Source: Staphylotrichum longicolle
Taxonomy: Eukaryota > Ascomycota > Sordariomycetes > Sordariales > Chaetomiaceae
Assembly (NCBI GenBank): GCA_019096155.1
Contig: JAHCVI010000003.1
Coordinates: 2,356,001 to 2,420,000, forward strand
DNA length: 64,000 nucleotides
Direction: 5' to 3'
Part shown: in pieces, positions 37,084 to 48,417 of the stretch
How the letters are laid out: each line of letters starts with the position of its first letter
Position numbering within the stretch: the stretch's first letter is position 1
Translations under genes and position numbers: made by a program
Notes under the pieces: model-generated
Told to the model about the DNA's origin: nothing
Database searches by the model: none
Seen by the model: the letters and a program-made list of their open reading frames with translations, nothing else

Positions 37084-37251
37084 CTCTCCCGCAGGCTGGG
37101 AGCCGAGAGGACCCAGAACAGCACAAGGAGTGCGAGGTGTATGGGCTATAGGATGAAGCTACGACCCCTGAATGGGTGGATTATATAACTATCGAGTATT
37201 AGCTAGGAGTGGGGCTACATGGGACCTGCGGTCCTGCACAGCCAATGGGAA

Positions 37252-37290
37252 GAAACGAAACGAAACGAAACGAAACGAAACGAAACGAAA
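37252..37290. repeat. (GAAAC)n microsatellite
   Basis: Seven full GAAAC units plus GAAA, without interruption. It lies about 170 bases downstream of the LINE remnant. Confidence 0.95.
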
Positions 37291-37511
37291 TGTGGGTCCT
37301 TGCTTGATGATATCGTTGGCCTGCCTTTCAGCACTTCGTCTTTCTTGCATGTCCGACTAATTGATCTGTTTGTGTTCAATTAGACTTACTGTTGAGGCGG
37401 CTTGGAACAGAACCTACGGGATTTCCTGTCCAATTCGAGGTTCGGTCTGTATGACTTAGACCGTGGTGAAAATGCAAGCACGCCCACAGCGGATTAGGGA
37501 GATGTTCTGGC

Positions 37512-37622
37512 GATGAGGATGATGAGGATGATGAGGATGACGAGGACGACGAGGACGATGAGGATGATTGAGGTTGATGAGGATGACGAGGACGATGAGG
37601 ATGATGAGGATGATGAGGATTA
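37512..37622. repeat. (GATGAG)n-type minisatellite
   Basis: About 110 bases of GAT/GAG/GAC triplets (units such as GATGAGGAT and GACGAGGAC). In one frame it would read Asp/Glu runs, in the other strand His/Pro or Ser runs. It gives rise to several artificial open frames and is best taken as a simple repeat. Confidence 0.9.
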
Positions 37623-38506
37623 TGGCGTGGTGAGTGACGGGAGGAATACGCGTCGAGCGGAAAGCCAAACATTCCGACTGGGTGTCTCGGTTAAACCAGG
37701 TCCTGCCCTCTCGCTTCTTGAGAAGGATGGCCTTGGCAAAGTGGTTTCCTCCTCTGCCCGCTCAATCGCGCCTTGGAGGCTCGTCCTACGAGTGACGTCG
37801 TCTCTTGCTCCAGCATTCAGCAGCCCCCTCCATCGCAGCGTGACCTTCCTTGAAAAGCGGCTGCGCGTTGACAATTCAGCAAGCATGGCATCTCCCGTTA
37901 TGGCGGTAGGCTGGAGGGTTGTGACTCCGCACTCGACTGCCGGATTCGCACTGGTGTTGGCGTCCCGGTCAAGAAGGGACCGCCGACGTCTTTCTTGCTT
38001 ACTTTTGGCGTCGTGTCGCCTCTGACACCGCAGGCATGAACTGCTGTCCAGAAATTGCGGTCCCTTCTAGCGATTGTAGCCATTTTAGGGGTGAAGCGTA
38101 GTGGAACTAAGCGATGCGCGAAGCGATGGCAAGCACGGCTCGGCGCGTCCCGACCCTCTAGGACCGGGGCCGGGGACGCGATTATAATCGCGCTTAAAGG
38201 AGAAAAGAATAGTGTTTGCTCGCAGCGAGGTTTGCGAAAGCCGAGCGCAAATGCAAGAAAAAATTGAAAGGTCCAAGGTACACCCGATGCAGCACTCCTA
38301 TCCTCAGGGAAGCAGATTGGAAGCGCCGCGCAAGGTGCAATCACCAACAACATGCAGGCGGGGACGAGCGGGAAGGGCAGGGAAGGGCACCGAGAACGAA
38401 CATGCCACAATCCAGACACAACAAGAACAAATGAGCAAGCAAACATAACGGTGCGATTCTTGAAGTGGCATATCCAACAGTAGGCTATACCACGCGATTG
38501 ATATCC
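37623..38506. other. Intergenic, no gene seen
   Basis: Open frames on both strands (up to about 180 codons) show no recognisable domain. Their composition follows the GC-rich DNA. Confidence 0.35.
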
Positions 38507-39275
38507 TTAAGCGGCCTTTGGGGGCTCGCAAGTAGCCGAGTTGGTGAGCACGTTGACGGCAGCGTGCACAGTGAGATAGGCCTTCGAACCAGCCCCACAG
38601 GCCGGGTAGGTCAGGGCCGGAGTGAAAACCGTGACATCCGCCAGATCATCCTTTTCAGAGGTGTATGATCCAGGGGCGCACTTGCCGATGGGCAAGCAGT
38701 CGAGATCAACATGAACCTGTGAAATTCTGTACGGCGAGCCGGGAGTCATAGCGTATGTGACGGAGACCTTTCCAGCAGTATCTGACTTGGCAGTCCATAT
38801 GCCCACATTAATGGCCTTGTTGATATCATTTAGACTGGCGCCGACAGACAACAGCCCGCTGATGCCGGTGGTGAGCTCCGCAAGGGTCGGCGCTTCATAC
38901 CAGCCCCATCGGGTTGCAGCCCTTGCCGCTCTGTGTACTGAGGGTGACAGACCTTTGGGCGTTCTGATAACCAAACGCAGTGGCAAAGCCGCGCGATGAG
39001 GTCGGCAGCGGGCAGGTCGCGACGTTGCACTTGGTGCCGCAGTACGAGGTCGAGAAGTAGTCGTAGTCGGTGTTCCACTCGGTGCACTGGCGGTTGGTGT
39101 CCCTAGCGCCGGTCTTGCAAGGATAATGTTGCTTGAAGGAAATCTCGTCGGCGAATCCGGGAGTCAAGACGGTGCCTGAGAAGGCGAGGTAGAGGCCGAG
39201 GCCCTCCTTGTCGCCGCTGCACAGCTTGCTCTCGAGCACGCAGTAGAACTCCCTGGTCACGTCGCCTGACCAGTG
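38507..39275 (-). pseudogene. Frameshifted gene of unknown function, Cys-rich
   Basis: Two minus-strand frames form one protein. The first (39275 to about 38910) has many paired cysteines (CVLESKLCSGDKEG, CKTGARDTNRQC, CGTKCNVATC). It ends at GKGCNP, where one extra base near 38909 throws the frame out. The second continues WGWYEAPTLAELTTGISG to CAPGSYTSEKDD, YPACGAGSKAYLTVHAAVN and a stop at 38507. Cys pairs and lack of Lys-rich segments suggest a secreted protein. An acceptor-like AACAG lies just before 39275, but no signal-peptide exon was found; ankyrin debris lies there instead. Removing the single base restores continuity, so either a real mutation or a sequence error. Confidence 0.5.
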
Positions 39276-39290
39276 CTGTTTGACAATTGC

Positions 39291-39662
39291 TTATGAAAGT
39301 GTTACTTTCGCAGCGTTCTGGGAACGTCCATAATCTTCCCGGCCCCACTCAACCACGGCCACGATCGTGGGTGGTGTGACCAGGTTCAACATTGCATCGT
39401 CTTCCACAAACCACGCCGTCTCCAGCGCAATCTTGCAACGCCGGTTCTTCGTGTTTGGGTCCACAGCCGAGTGCGAATGTAACAACTCTGCTACCTTAAC
39501 ATGGCCTTTCAAGGCAGCCCAGAGCAGAGGTGCGTTTCCTCGTTGTCAGCGCCATCCGGTTCGACACCCTCGGCAGTCAGTAGTAATCTCACTATCTCGG
39601 CGTAACCGCCCATTCCGCCCACCACAGCGGCGTGCGGCCCACGTCCTCTCTCGCGTGCACTT
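39291..39662 (-). pseudogene. Ankyrin-repeat gene fragment, frameshifted
   Basis: The minus strand encodes ankyrin signatures in three frames: GRTPLWWA, then GYAEIVRLLLTAEGVEPDGADN, then PLLWAALKGHVKVAELLHSH and VDPNTKNRR. Each is a standard repeat piece, but small indels separate them, and the tail (39291-39400) shows no ankyrin pattern. A broken end of a larger ankyrin gene. Confidence 0.6.
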
Positions 39663-40199
39663 GGACGAGGGAGGTGGTGGCTGAGATGTCGGACGGCGGG
39701 TGTCAAATGAGGATAGAGGCTCGGCATCCGGCCCCTTGATTCGGTCGTAAGTGCACGTTGATATCGAAACCCAATGGGACATTTCCTCCGTGGCCGTCTT
39801 CTCGTCGTCCGACAGCGACAGCCATGTAGGTTTTCATCCTCTGCCCGGGACCCGCTTGGGCGGGAGCCAAGGGCTCTTGATTCTCCACCAGATACGGGGC
39901 GGCGGTCTGCAACCATGAGCCAGGGCGACAGGGTCTTGAGGGGAGTATGACCCTGATAATCCTTGCAGCCATGCTTGGATGTCCATTTGTACCTTGCTGC
40001 AGTGCTTGAAAAGGCAGCATCCGTATGTTATGCCCGAGTGATGATGACAACAGCCCCATCGTAATTCACGCAGTCCTAGGGTTGCCTTCATTTGCTTATC
40101 ACGCTGGGAGCGGCAGAGCTATGCAAGGGCACCGGAAGAGAAGAAGCGAGCACGTGGTGGACTGGTTGACTGCACCTGGCGGTGTGTCGTGTCGACAGC
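39663..40199. other. Intergenic, no gene seen
   Basis: Possibly further decayed sequence of the ankyrin gene, but no repeat unit can be recognised. Confidence 0.3.
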
Positions 40200-40920
40200 T
40201 GCCCTGGTAAATGGGTTGCATCCGTAGTGGGGCGCTCTTACGGTGTACCTCGCGGCCAATCGCTGACCCCCGTGTTTACCCCAACGGTTCCCAAGGAGCG
40301 CCAGTCGCGCGATCGATCACCGATTAGCGCGATGTCTTGGCAAGGCGCACGCTTCCTGGGGCGGCTTTCTGCGACTTCAAGGTGTCGAGGGGTAATTTGG
40401 TTTTGTTTGAATACTGCTAAACTCGCTCAACGATCTCTGATTGCTAGAGAGCGCGAATTTTGGCGAGCAGGCGATAAAAGAAACTGTCCGTTGGGGCTTG
40501 TTCAAGTCGTACTCACTAATTTGAAGCCTGAACTTGCTGAAGCCAAGACGTCAGGTTGTTGAGCCGCTCTTGTTCCTGCATGTACATGGATACCTTACGT
40601 TTCCCGATTGTGCTTGGTGACTGCCAGTTGAATAGATTGGAGGTCCTCCTTTTGCGACGACAGTCCCTTCCCGTTGCGTTGCAATGCGGCTTGCAGCATG
40701 CACGTTGGCAGAGGTCGTAAGATTTGACGATCCATTACCCCACCTGGTTTGCGACGTGCAGCGCCGCTTTCATGGCGCTAGATCGCGTTCATGGCGTGCC
40801 TCTGATGCAGCCATGCTGCCTGTCCTATCCTAGCGGCGATGTGATGCCGCATATCAAGGCTAGCGGTGAGATATTTGTGATGATAACCCCACAGCTCCCA
40901 CCTTATCCTGGTCCTTGAAT
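40200..40920. repeat. Dispersed repeat, copy 2
   Basis: It matches copy 1 (33700-34540) along most of its length in the same orientation and copy 3 in the segment with GCAGCCATGCTGCCTGTCC. Divergence and indels are considerable, so these are old copies. Confidence 0.6.
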
Positions 40921-43277
40921 CGGTCAGTTCAGTTTGGCCTATCAGCCCCTGCGGACAGCAGGGGACGTTAACCAGTTCGTGTTGGTTACCTAGAATGAGA
41001 TTCACCCTACGCACCACCTCTCCCTGACCCATGGACCGGGTCGGTCCACTTCACGCCCTTCCAGTTCAACATTCGAGACAGCAGGGTACGTAAACCAGTT
41101 CGTGGTTCTGATTAGCATGATACCCGATGCTTGTCACCGCTAGAGAACGGACATCTCGAAGCTCAGAGGTCGGAGCAGGGCGTCCGTAGAGGTCCGGAGA
41201 ACTAGTCAATCCCTATTATCCGGCGTCAAAAGTCCGTTTCCAGTCCTAGGAAAGCGCAGATGAACTACAGCAAAAGGAGGTAGCGACCTAGTGTGACGTC
41301 ATGCGAACGGAGCGGTACTACAAAACCAAAATCGCAGGGCTGGGTTGCGCACTAAGGAAGGGAACTTGGTCATTTTGACCGTCCTTCTTGAAGTTGGTGC
41401 TGGGAAGTTAATTTGGGATCTGGGGAAAACAAGTGCAGGTAAATGATGCCCGAAGTCTCACTTCTCCCAGGGATCCAGGTCTGCTTCGGCCCCGTTTCCA
41501 GTCAATGCCATGCATCAGATGCCTAACACGCTGAGAGAGCAATATGTTCGGTGAATGCTGAATGTAACATTAGCCAGCACTACAGCTGAAGATGCAAGCA
41601 CGGCTAATCCAATACATTGCACAGCCAGGACGTACATCACAAGTCGTCCCCTCAGCACGGACCACACGAAGTTGCATTAACTGCGCAGCCAATGACCAGT
41701 GTTAAATCCAGAGCCTCGAGCGCAGGAGCGAACGCACATACGAAGTACCCGTGTACATCAAACTGCAGGTGTTTGTCGGCCGGCGGCGCTTATCATCAAG
41801 GTGGGCTCCCGAATATTCGAGCAGGTTAGTCCTGCAGCTGCTTTGATCGGAAAGGCTACCACTTGATTGGCAATTCCGCCCGATGTTATCCACGTTATTT
41901 GCTTCCTGCATGCTGCCATCTCGCCCAAGCCGCTACCGTACCTTTCGTGCAAATCAGACCGTTGCAATGGACCTGACGGCGAACTGCCCAAAACTGCAGT
42001 TCACCAATCAGCTTAGGATTCACTATCAAACACCCCGGGTCGCTCACATGCATACGAAAACGCTTAAAAGTGGTTGCTTATGCATGAAGCCGCTGGGGGT
42101 CTTGCAGGTGCTGGACATGCAGGTGTTTTCGTACCTGACGGACTGAACTGATGAAGTTGCATTTCGGCCGCCAAGCGGTCTCCAGTGGCATCATATCCAA
42201 AATGTTTTGTCCCATTTCGCCCCGCGGACGTGTAGTCGGCGGAGCCTTGCGCCATCCGCACCATGTTCCAAGAGTTCCATGACCAACTTGGATCCTCCGG
42301 GACGCCAGTGCAAAACCGTCCTAAGCATTACAGGCCCCTCCGTTCCCCCTCATACCTCGAGCTCTAGTCGTGAAAGTTCCAGTCATCGCGAGTGTATCGC
42401 CGGGGTGCGCTGCATCTCGCTAGCATATTCCGGGCCTAGACAGGAAAGCCCAAGACACCCAATCCGCGATCCCGCGCCATGTTGTAGTGCAGTTCCGTGC
42501 CGTCTCAGATTGTCGGTCTTACAGCCGAGACAAGGACGTCCCTCACTTTCCCTTCCCGTTTGAGCAGCCATTTGCCAGGCACAGACTGCAGTGGACCGTT
42601 CCGACCCCATACCTGACAATTGTATGCGCCCCCCTCCACCACCCCTGCGCCCTCCCCCCCCCCCCACAAATACCTGGAACCAACAACACCCAACTTGGGG
42701 AATTATCGCTCGTTTGGCCTCCAAACACGACCACACTGGCCTCTCTGGAATCAAACGCGTCGAGTACCGGCCCCCACCTCTTCGCCTCTCTACCCCCTTC
42801 CCTCCTTCCTCCAGTCAGCGCTGCGTCTCAGCAGCACCAATATCTGTCCGCCCGCTCGGCAATCTCTCTCAAGTCCTCACCATCCCCGCTGCACGCATCG
42901 CTCAATCTTAGTCTCAATCTATTTGGCTGGCTGCGAAAAACCAAAGACATCGCCGGAAGTGCTACCTTGCGGACTTTTCGGTCGAGATTCGGTCTGTGGC
43001 CCCAAGCCAGCAGTCGACCGGCCTTCTCCTGCCTCCTTCTCAGCGTTTGCTGTAGCTCGCCGCCTCTCCGAGCTCTCCCATCGCCCTCGGCCAGGCTGCC
43101 TTGTCTTCTTCCCCCTCGTGTCAGACCCAGCCCGCAGTGGAACCTGCGGGGTTTGATATATCCGCTTGCAGGTGACGGCGGGATCTTTGTCTCACGCCAC
43201 TTCGGTTTGGCCAAATACGCACGCAACCACCCACGTCAGGTCGGCTCCGTCGAGCCGTCCACCACAATCAGCCCCTC
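40921..43277. other. Long upstream region of the PAS gene
   Basis: No coding sequence recognised. The last 700 bases are pyrimidine-rich (for example C runs near 42655), as in long fungal 5' leaders and promoters. Open frames here are made of Pro, Ser and Arg and look like compositional artefacts. Confidence 0.45.
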
Positions 43278-45553
43278 ATGAGTCCGCGAAACCAGACTTT
43301 CATAACTATACATGGTAGGTCGAACCAGGCCTAGCTCACGGCTACCAACTGACTCTAACGTCCTCTAGACCTCACTCCCGAAGCCAATATCCTCTTTGCC
43401 TCCGACTCGCTTCTCGATATATTGGGTTATCAACTAGATGAGGTCAGGGGAAGGTCGGCTTTCGACTACTTCCATCCTGAAGAGGTGCTGTTTGCACATT
43501 CTGTTCATAGTAGAGGCGTTCTACTCGATAAGGCTGCCGTCCTTCACTATGCGCGCATCCTCTCCCGGTCATGCCAGTGGGTGAGCTGCGAATGCTGCTT
43601 CACCATTGTCCACAATGTGCTGGTCGCCTCAACTAGTATATACTCAAAGAGCGAATGGAGCGAGAGTATGACCCAAGCACCTTATATTACCCGCTTCTCG
43701 AGCTGACATGCACGTCTAGGGAGAGCAAGGGATGCACCACAGATCAGGCGGATATTCTCCAGCTCACCGCGGGACCCCCGGTACCGAATGCTCGAGCACT
43801 TGTCACCCAAGTTCAAGATGCCGCCTATGGAGAGGGAGCCGCGGGCCGCGCTCATCCTCAACCGCTTCACCAGAGACCTGACCATCATGTATGCGACAGA
43901 TGCGGTTGCCCAAATTCTGGGTGTACGCTTCGACGAGCTTCTTGGGAAGCCATTTTACGAGTGCATCCAGTCAAATTGCCTTGATGAGGCTGAGAAATGT
44001 CTGGAGAGTGCCAAGACAAACGAGTCGATTGCTTACCTACGCTTCTGGTACAAGGACCCGCGGGCCGACCCTAACGATTCCGTCAACGAGATGGAGAAGA
44101 ATAAAGCAGAGATGGAGGACGAAGGCGACGACAAGAGCAGCGCCAACGACAATGCAATGGGCGTCGAATACCATGCGCTGAAGGAAAAGTGCATATACAT
44201 CGACGAAAAGACAGATCCCCGGGTTCAGACGCCCGACAATGGCAGCGGGGACGAGGGGCAAGTTCCATCAGGCGGTCCCCCTGTAGCAAGGACACGGAGA
44301 CACCGTTTGCAAGCGCCTCGGACAATCGAACTCGAGGCTGTCGTCTCATGCACATCCGACGGGCTCGTCGTGGTGCTGCGGAGAGCGCGGCCCCCGATTC
44401 CCGACCTACAAACCCAGGTGATGCCGGCCGCCTTCGACTATGAGGACGGCCTCTTCGCGGCGCCGTGGGCACTGCAGCCCATCAAACCTCATATCTCACC
44501 AGACCTACTTTACACATTCCGGCCGCCTCTCCTACCACAGTACATGCCATTGCGCGAGTGCGTCAAAGCAGTTGGCGGGCCACCCTCCGACCGTATGTGC
44601 TTGCATATCCCCCGTCGCTTAATCTCTTTCCTAACCATGTTATAGAGCTGATGCGATCAATACGCGACGTGGCCGTCTTTGCCTGGGCGGTAACCGGCAT
44701 CAATCCGAATCTCGCCCATTACGGCCACGGTCGACGCAGGATTGACGGACAGCCTGACGATGGCGTCGCCAGATGGGAACCCAACAACTCCCTCCCAAGC
44801 ACATACCCGCCTGCAGAGGTCCGTCTCATAGACCGCAACTCCAATTTTCACAAGAAACCATCCACCGCCGCCATCGGCTCCTCCAGCCACTACGCCTCCG
44901 AGCCCCTGTTTCACTCCTGTCACACCCGACACGCCTCTCTGGACGAAGATGTGTATGAAGCCTCGAGCAGCAGCAGCAGCAGCAGCAGCAATCAACTGGC
45001 AAACTCGCCCCGTGCGCCATCCCTATTCTCGTCATCCACGTTCAAATTACCTTACTCCAATGGCTACGAACAAGCATATCATAACCACTACCAACACTAC
45101 CACCGCAGACCGACCATCTGCCCGGCCATTTTCGATGACGAGCTGCACGGCTATGCACAACACCAACATCGCAGATCGTCCCTCTGCCCGACCATTTTCG
45201 ATGACGAGCTGCACGGCCATGCACGATACGGGCAGCAGCAGCCGCGCCAACAGCATGGCTACATACCCGCCCCTTCACCCGCCACAGCGTCAGCCGCAAG
45301 GAGACGTAATTTCCGCGGTGAGCCTCGGGGAACCCGTCACTCGGTCAGGAGGCGAGACGAAGCCCTTGTGATGCGCCATGCCGGGGAGAGGACGAGGAGC
45401 CCGAGAACACGTGCGCGGCTCGGAAGTTCACTTACTACACAGGATGCAAAGTATCTAACTAACCAGAAAACTATGATTGGGGAGGCATTGCAAGAAACGC
45501 AGCTAGATGGTGGTGGTGTAAGGGGATTCTCCTTCGAAAGTTCGGTGCCGTAG
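43278..45553 (+). CDS. PAS-domain protein, white-collar-like sensory family of Pezizomycotina
   Basis: Four exons: 43278-43314, 43369-43635, 43720-44592 and 44646-45553; 694 residues, all introns 53-84 bp with GT-AG. The short first exon (MSPRNQTFITIHD) joins LTPEANILFASDSLLDILGY, a PAS core reaching DKAAVLHYARI (about residues 12-90). A second PAS-like segment follows the linker IRRIFSSSPRDPRY (about residues 135-190: AALILNRFTRDLTIMYATDAV, LRFWYKDPR). An acidic linker comes next, then the conserved block IELEAVVSCTSDGLVVVLRR and FAAPWALQPIKP. After exon 4's IRDVAVFAWAVTGIN the tail is low-complexity, with a nine-Ser run and a repeated DDELHG unit. No GATA zinc finger or DNA-binding domain was seen. 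Likely a sensor or adaptor; its ligand is not evident. Confidence 0.85.
45095..45240 (+). repeat. Tandem repeat within the PAS gene C-terminus
   Basis: Two units of about 23 codons, with CATTTTCGATGACGAGCTGC identical in both (near 45127 and 45193). The units read ICPAIFDDELHGYAQ and LCPTIFDDELHGHAR. A recent in-frame DNA duplication in a low-complexity tail. Confidence 0.85.
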
Positions 45554-46499
45554 AGTATGCGGCAAGCCTGTCCATAATGTACGCATTTGTCAGGAAGCTG
45601 CAAAAAGCGTCAATCCAGTTGCTTCCAATGTAATGATAGTGGTTTCTTAGTGTTGATGTAGCTAGTTACTGCAATTCATGATAAGTCGTTACTGCAATTC
45701 ATGATAAGTCGTTACTTCAACTGCATCTTTGCCTATATGCAGAACTTCGGATTGCCATTCTTGTGGTTTGATCGGCACAGCGTGAAGCAGCGTGCGTGTA
45801 AGGTTACGTGTGACCACAAGAAGTGCAAAGACAAAAGAGCCATCCTCCAAACGATGGATCTGGTCTAAGGACTCAGTTGCCAGCCTGTCGCGTTGCTCGG
45901 TAGACCTATCAGCTTAGAGAATGAATTAGACCTCCTCTCGAGGATCCTTGAGCCATCTTAACTAACCCCTAGGTCATCATATACACCTTCCATTGGGAAA
46001 CCCACGCCCGCCTACCCAAGCCCACCTCGACGCCAAAACGAACAAGATCATCATCCGAGAATCCCGAGTTTGACCTGTGAGGCAAGGAACCGCCTCCCAA
46101 CGCCCTCCTCTTGCTATGATGGCTTCTCAAGTCGCCTGTGGGAGCGACGCAGTATAAGGACATTATTGAGGATGGGGACGACAAGCCGGTGGTCCGGGGT
46201 TGTTGTTGAGAGGGATAAGGTCATGGTGGAGCGCCCGAAGCAGGTCGAGGTGGAATCTGCTTAGGGGCTGGTTTACCTCTCTCTGAGTGCGGCAAGTGAA
46301 GAAGCAGGGAGGTCGTTGCCTCGAGGCTGAGACATGCATGGAGATCTGTGGCGCGGAGACTCTGATTTCCAAATGGGATGGCGAAACATCTTGCAGACGT
46401 ATCTGTGGGCTGGCCTGGGGAGATAAACGGTGTTCGTCCCTTTTAACTGGCTGGCGATTGCGACTGCAGGCTTAGCCCTCTGGGGCAGGTGGGTCTGCA
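45554..46499. other. Intergenic, with a 23-bp direct repeat
   Basis: The unit GTTACTGCAATTCATGATAAGTC occurs twice in tandem at 45665-45710 (23 bases; its first 20 are GTTACTGCAATTCATGATAA). No gene recognised. Confidence 0.45.
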
Positions 46500-46780
46500 C
46501 GTGTCAAAAAGTCGTACGATGTGACGCTGGTGGCAGTGCCGCGCGAATCGTGTCTCGAGTTCAAGCATTCCAAAGAGTCCGCTATCGAGGACGGCATCCC
46601 TGCTGCAGCCATGCTGCCGCTGTCCTATTCTGGATTCAATTGAGACTATCTCGAGGTCCCTTCCTGGCTCTACTCCCGGCCGCCTCTGTCCCGTCGGGCT
46701 GCCTTAGTAAAGCGGACGCCATTCCGTTTTCCGCCTCGCAGGCTCACCGTTATCCCCCGCTTAAATTATGCCCCATCGAG
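46500..46780. repeat. Dispersed repeat, copy 3 (3' portion)
   Basis: It aligns with 34180-34540: CGTACGAT, GCGCGAAT, GCAGCCATGCTGCCGCTGTCC, then CTGTCCC[AG]TCGGG and ACGCCATTCC and CCGCCTC. The 5' half of the repeat is not seen here. Confidence 0.55.
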
Positions 46781-47687
46781 TTTATAAACTCTCTGGAACT
46801 CGTGGCCGCTGTGCCTCCGCTCGGTGGTGTGAGATCTTGGATAGGCTGCAAATGGGGCGCCGCCGGATGGGCCACCAAGTGCTGCTGGTAGCGTTCCCCC
46901 GCAGAAAAAAAGAAACGCTCAAAGGGGCAGCTTACAGACTGCACGCCCAGCCGCTCTGTAGGACTCCCGAAAAGGAAGTAAAACGTCCCGACAAGACGTG
47001 TTCCCTAACTCAAAGATCGCGGACGAGCCAATCACGACCTAGTGTCACATGTGAGCGATCAATGCCGCGATGCGATGGGATGTGCTAAGAGGTGTGTGAG
47101 CCATCACACCGGATTCGTGAACCCTGTCGAACCGGTGAAGGGGTGACTAATGTAGACGTGTGCTGTCCTACCATCCCTTTCGATCCCTGGAATGTGATTG
47201 CTCATATTCTATACCTTAAACGGCATTGGTGATTGGCATTCGCCAATCATTCGGGTGGTGGGGTTGTTGCTGACAACAGAACTCTGGAGGGAAGAAATTT
47301 CTGGTTCCTCCCCCTGAGGTCTGTGGCGCTCAGAAGCACCAGCGCCAGCACCAATGGAGGGAAAGAACCTCGGGTCTCCTTCATTCCGTTCAGCTCACGT
47401 CGTACCTACAAGCCTATGCCACTTACCGACCCGAAGACTCCCGACGTCCCCGGGAGCGTCTCAAAAGGAGGCGGAACCTAGCCCAACATTGTCATACGGT
47501 TTCACTACTTTCGCAACCTGTCTCAAGCCGCCACCGTACTAACCACACTTTGTTACCTGTCTAGCGCGGGAGCGGTTCGAAAAGATTCCAGGTTCATAAA
47601 TACTTTCAACTGACATCTAATGCTTCGGGGACGACGTACAACCATTATCTGGAATCCAGTCGTCAGTCACGTCAGATACAGCCAACC
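46781..47687. other. Intergenic upstream of the Cys-rich gene
   Basis: No gene recognised. The stretch 47240-47270 (CATTCGGGTGGTGGGG) resembles 32960-32990. Confidence 0.4.
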
Positions 47688-48068
47688 ATGTGCCACGGAC
47701 ATCCACATCCTCACTCTTGCGGTCACCAATCCGTGATATGGCACTACTGCTCGTCAGCACTCATGGACTTGGAGACGGGCTATGAAACGCCATGTTCTAA
47801 GATCACATTTGCCGCGCCACAGCCATCAAGCGCAAGCTGCCCATTAGCAAACTGTGACTTTCGCAATGCAGGAGGCGGTCAATGGACATGTTGCCAATGC
47901 AAGGGTCAGAATAACAGCGGGTGGTGCATGAACATGTCTCCCGATCCGAAATGGGAGAGAAAGTCTGTCACACATGAATGGGAGTGGGTCGATAAGTGCG
48001 ATCACGGGTGCTGTCGGAGTTGCATCAAAGATTGTAAGTTTGACAACGAGGGCGAATTTAGCCCTTAG
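47688..48068 (+). CDS. Small Cys/His-rich protein, probable zinc binder of unknown function
   Basis: 126 residues starting MCHGHPHPHSCGHQS in a good start context (CAACCATGT). Cysteines occur in pairs throughout (SCPLANC, TCCQCKGQ, CDHGCCRSCIKDC), together with N-terminal His, as in fungal hypothetical proteins that begin with MC-H-CGH motifs. No signal peptide is evident, so probably intracellular and metal-binding. A strong donor (GTAAGT) lies at 48031 within the last codons, and an acceptor CTGCAG lies at 48115-48120, so the C-terminus may be spliced onward instead of stopping at 48068. A degraded copy sits at 33290-33415. Confidence 0.6.
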   Translation: MCHGHPHPHSCGHQSVIWHYCSSALMDLETGYETPCSKITFAAPQPSSASCPLANCDFRNAGGGQWTCCQCKGQNNSGWCMNMSPDPKWERKSVTHEWEWVDKCDHGCCRSCIKDCKFDNEGEFSP

Positions 48069-48149
48069 TTACCGTCCCTTTCCAGTCTGTGGTTGACAAA
48101 GTTTCTGACCTACCTGCAGCTTGGGTTAGCACTGGCCGTCAAGATGTGA

Positions 48150-48360
48150 ACAAGGTTTTCAAGTCCGAGCTTCTCCAGCGCTCAAGGATTCCCACACGGA
48201 CTGGTCGGTCAAGGAGTTGCGCTCGGTGTGCCTGGCCGTTTTTGCATCATGTCCATCAGCGATGTGCGTCTTCATCGACGGACTGGATGAGATCTTCGGG
48301 GAAGACGGGGATACGAAGATGACCAGCTTGTACACCAAACACTTCCAGGAAACCGTTCTC
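48150..48360 (+). pseudogene. NACHT/STAND NTPase fragment
   Basis: One frame reads HTDWSVKELRSVCLAVFASC, then MCVFIDGLDEIFGEDGD. The second piece is the Walker B region of fungal NACHT NTPases (hydrophobics followed by DGLDE), and the first is the helix that normally precedes it. There is no P-loop upstream, and the sensor and repeat parts are absent downstream. A stub of an NLR-like gene, possibly carried into the leader of the Hsp70-like gene. Confidence 0.5.
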
Positions 48361-48417
48361 CCTCAAACCTTTGACATCTTCTGCAATTCACCAGCGAGCA
48401 GTGTTACAAGCAGCGAG

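Noticed and set aside
37512..37622. Possible CRISPR-like array
   Set aside because: Simple triplet repeat without spacers, in a fungal genome.
37513..38025. 170-codon open frame beginning in Asp/Glu repeats
   Set aside because: Product of the GATGAG minisatellite; the rest has no recognisable domain.
42487..43281. 264-codon open frame upstream of the PAS gene
   Set aside because: Low-complexity Pro/Ser/Arg sequence in a pyrimidine-rich leader; overlaps the PAS start in another frame.
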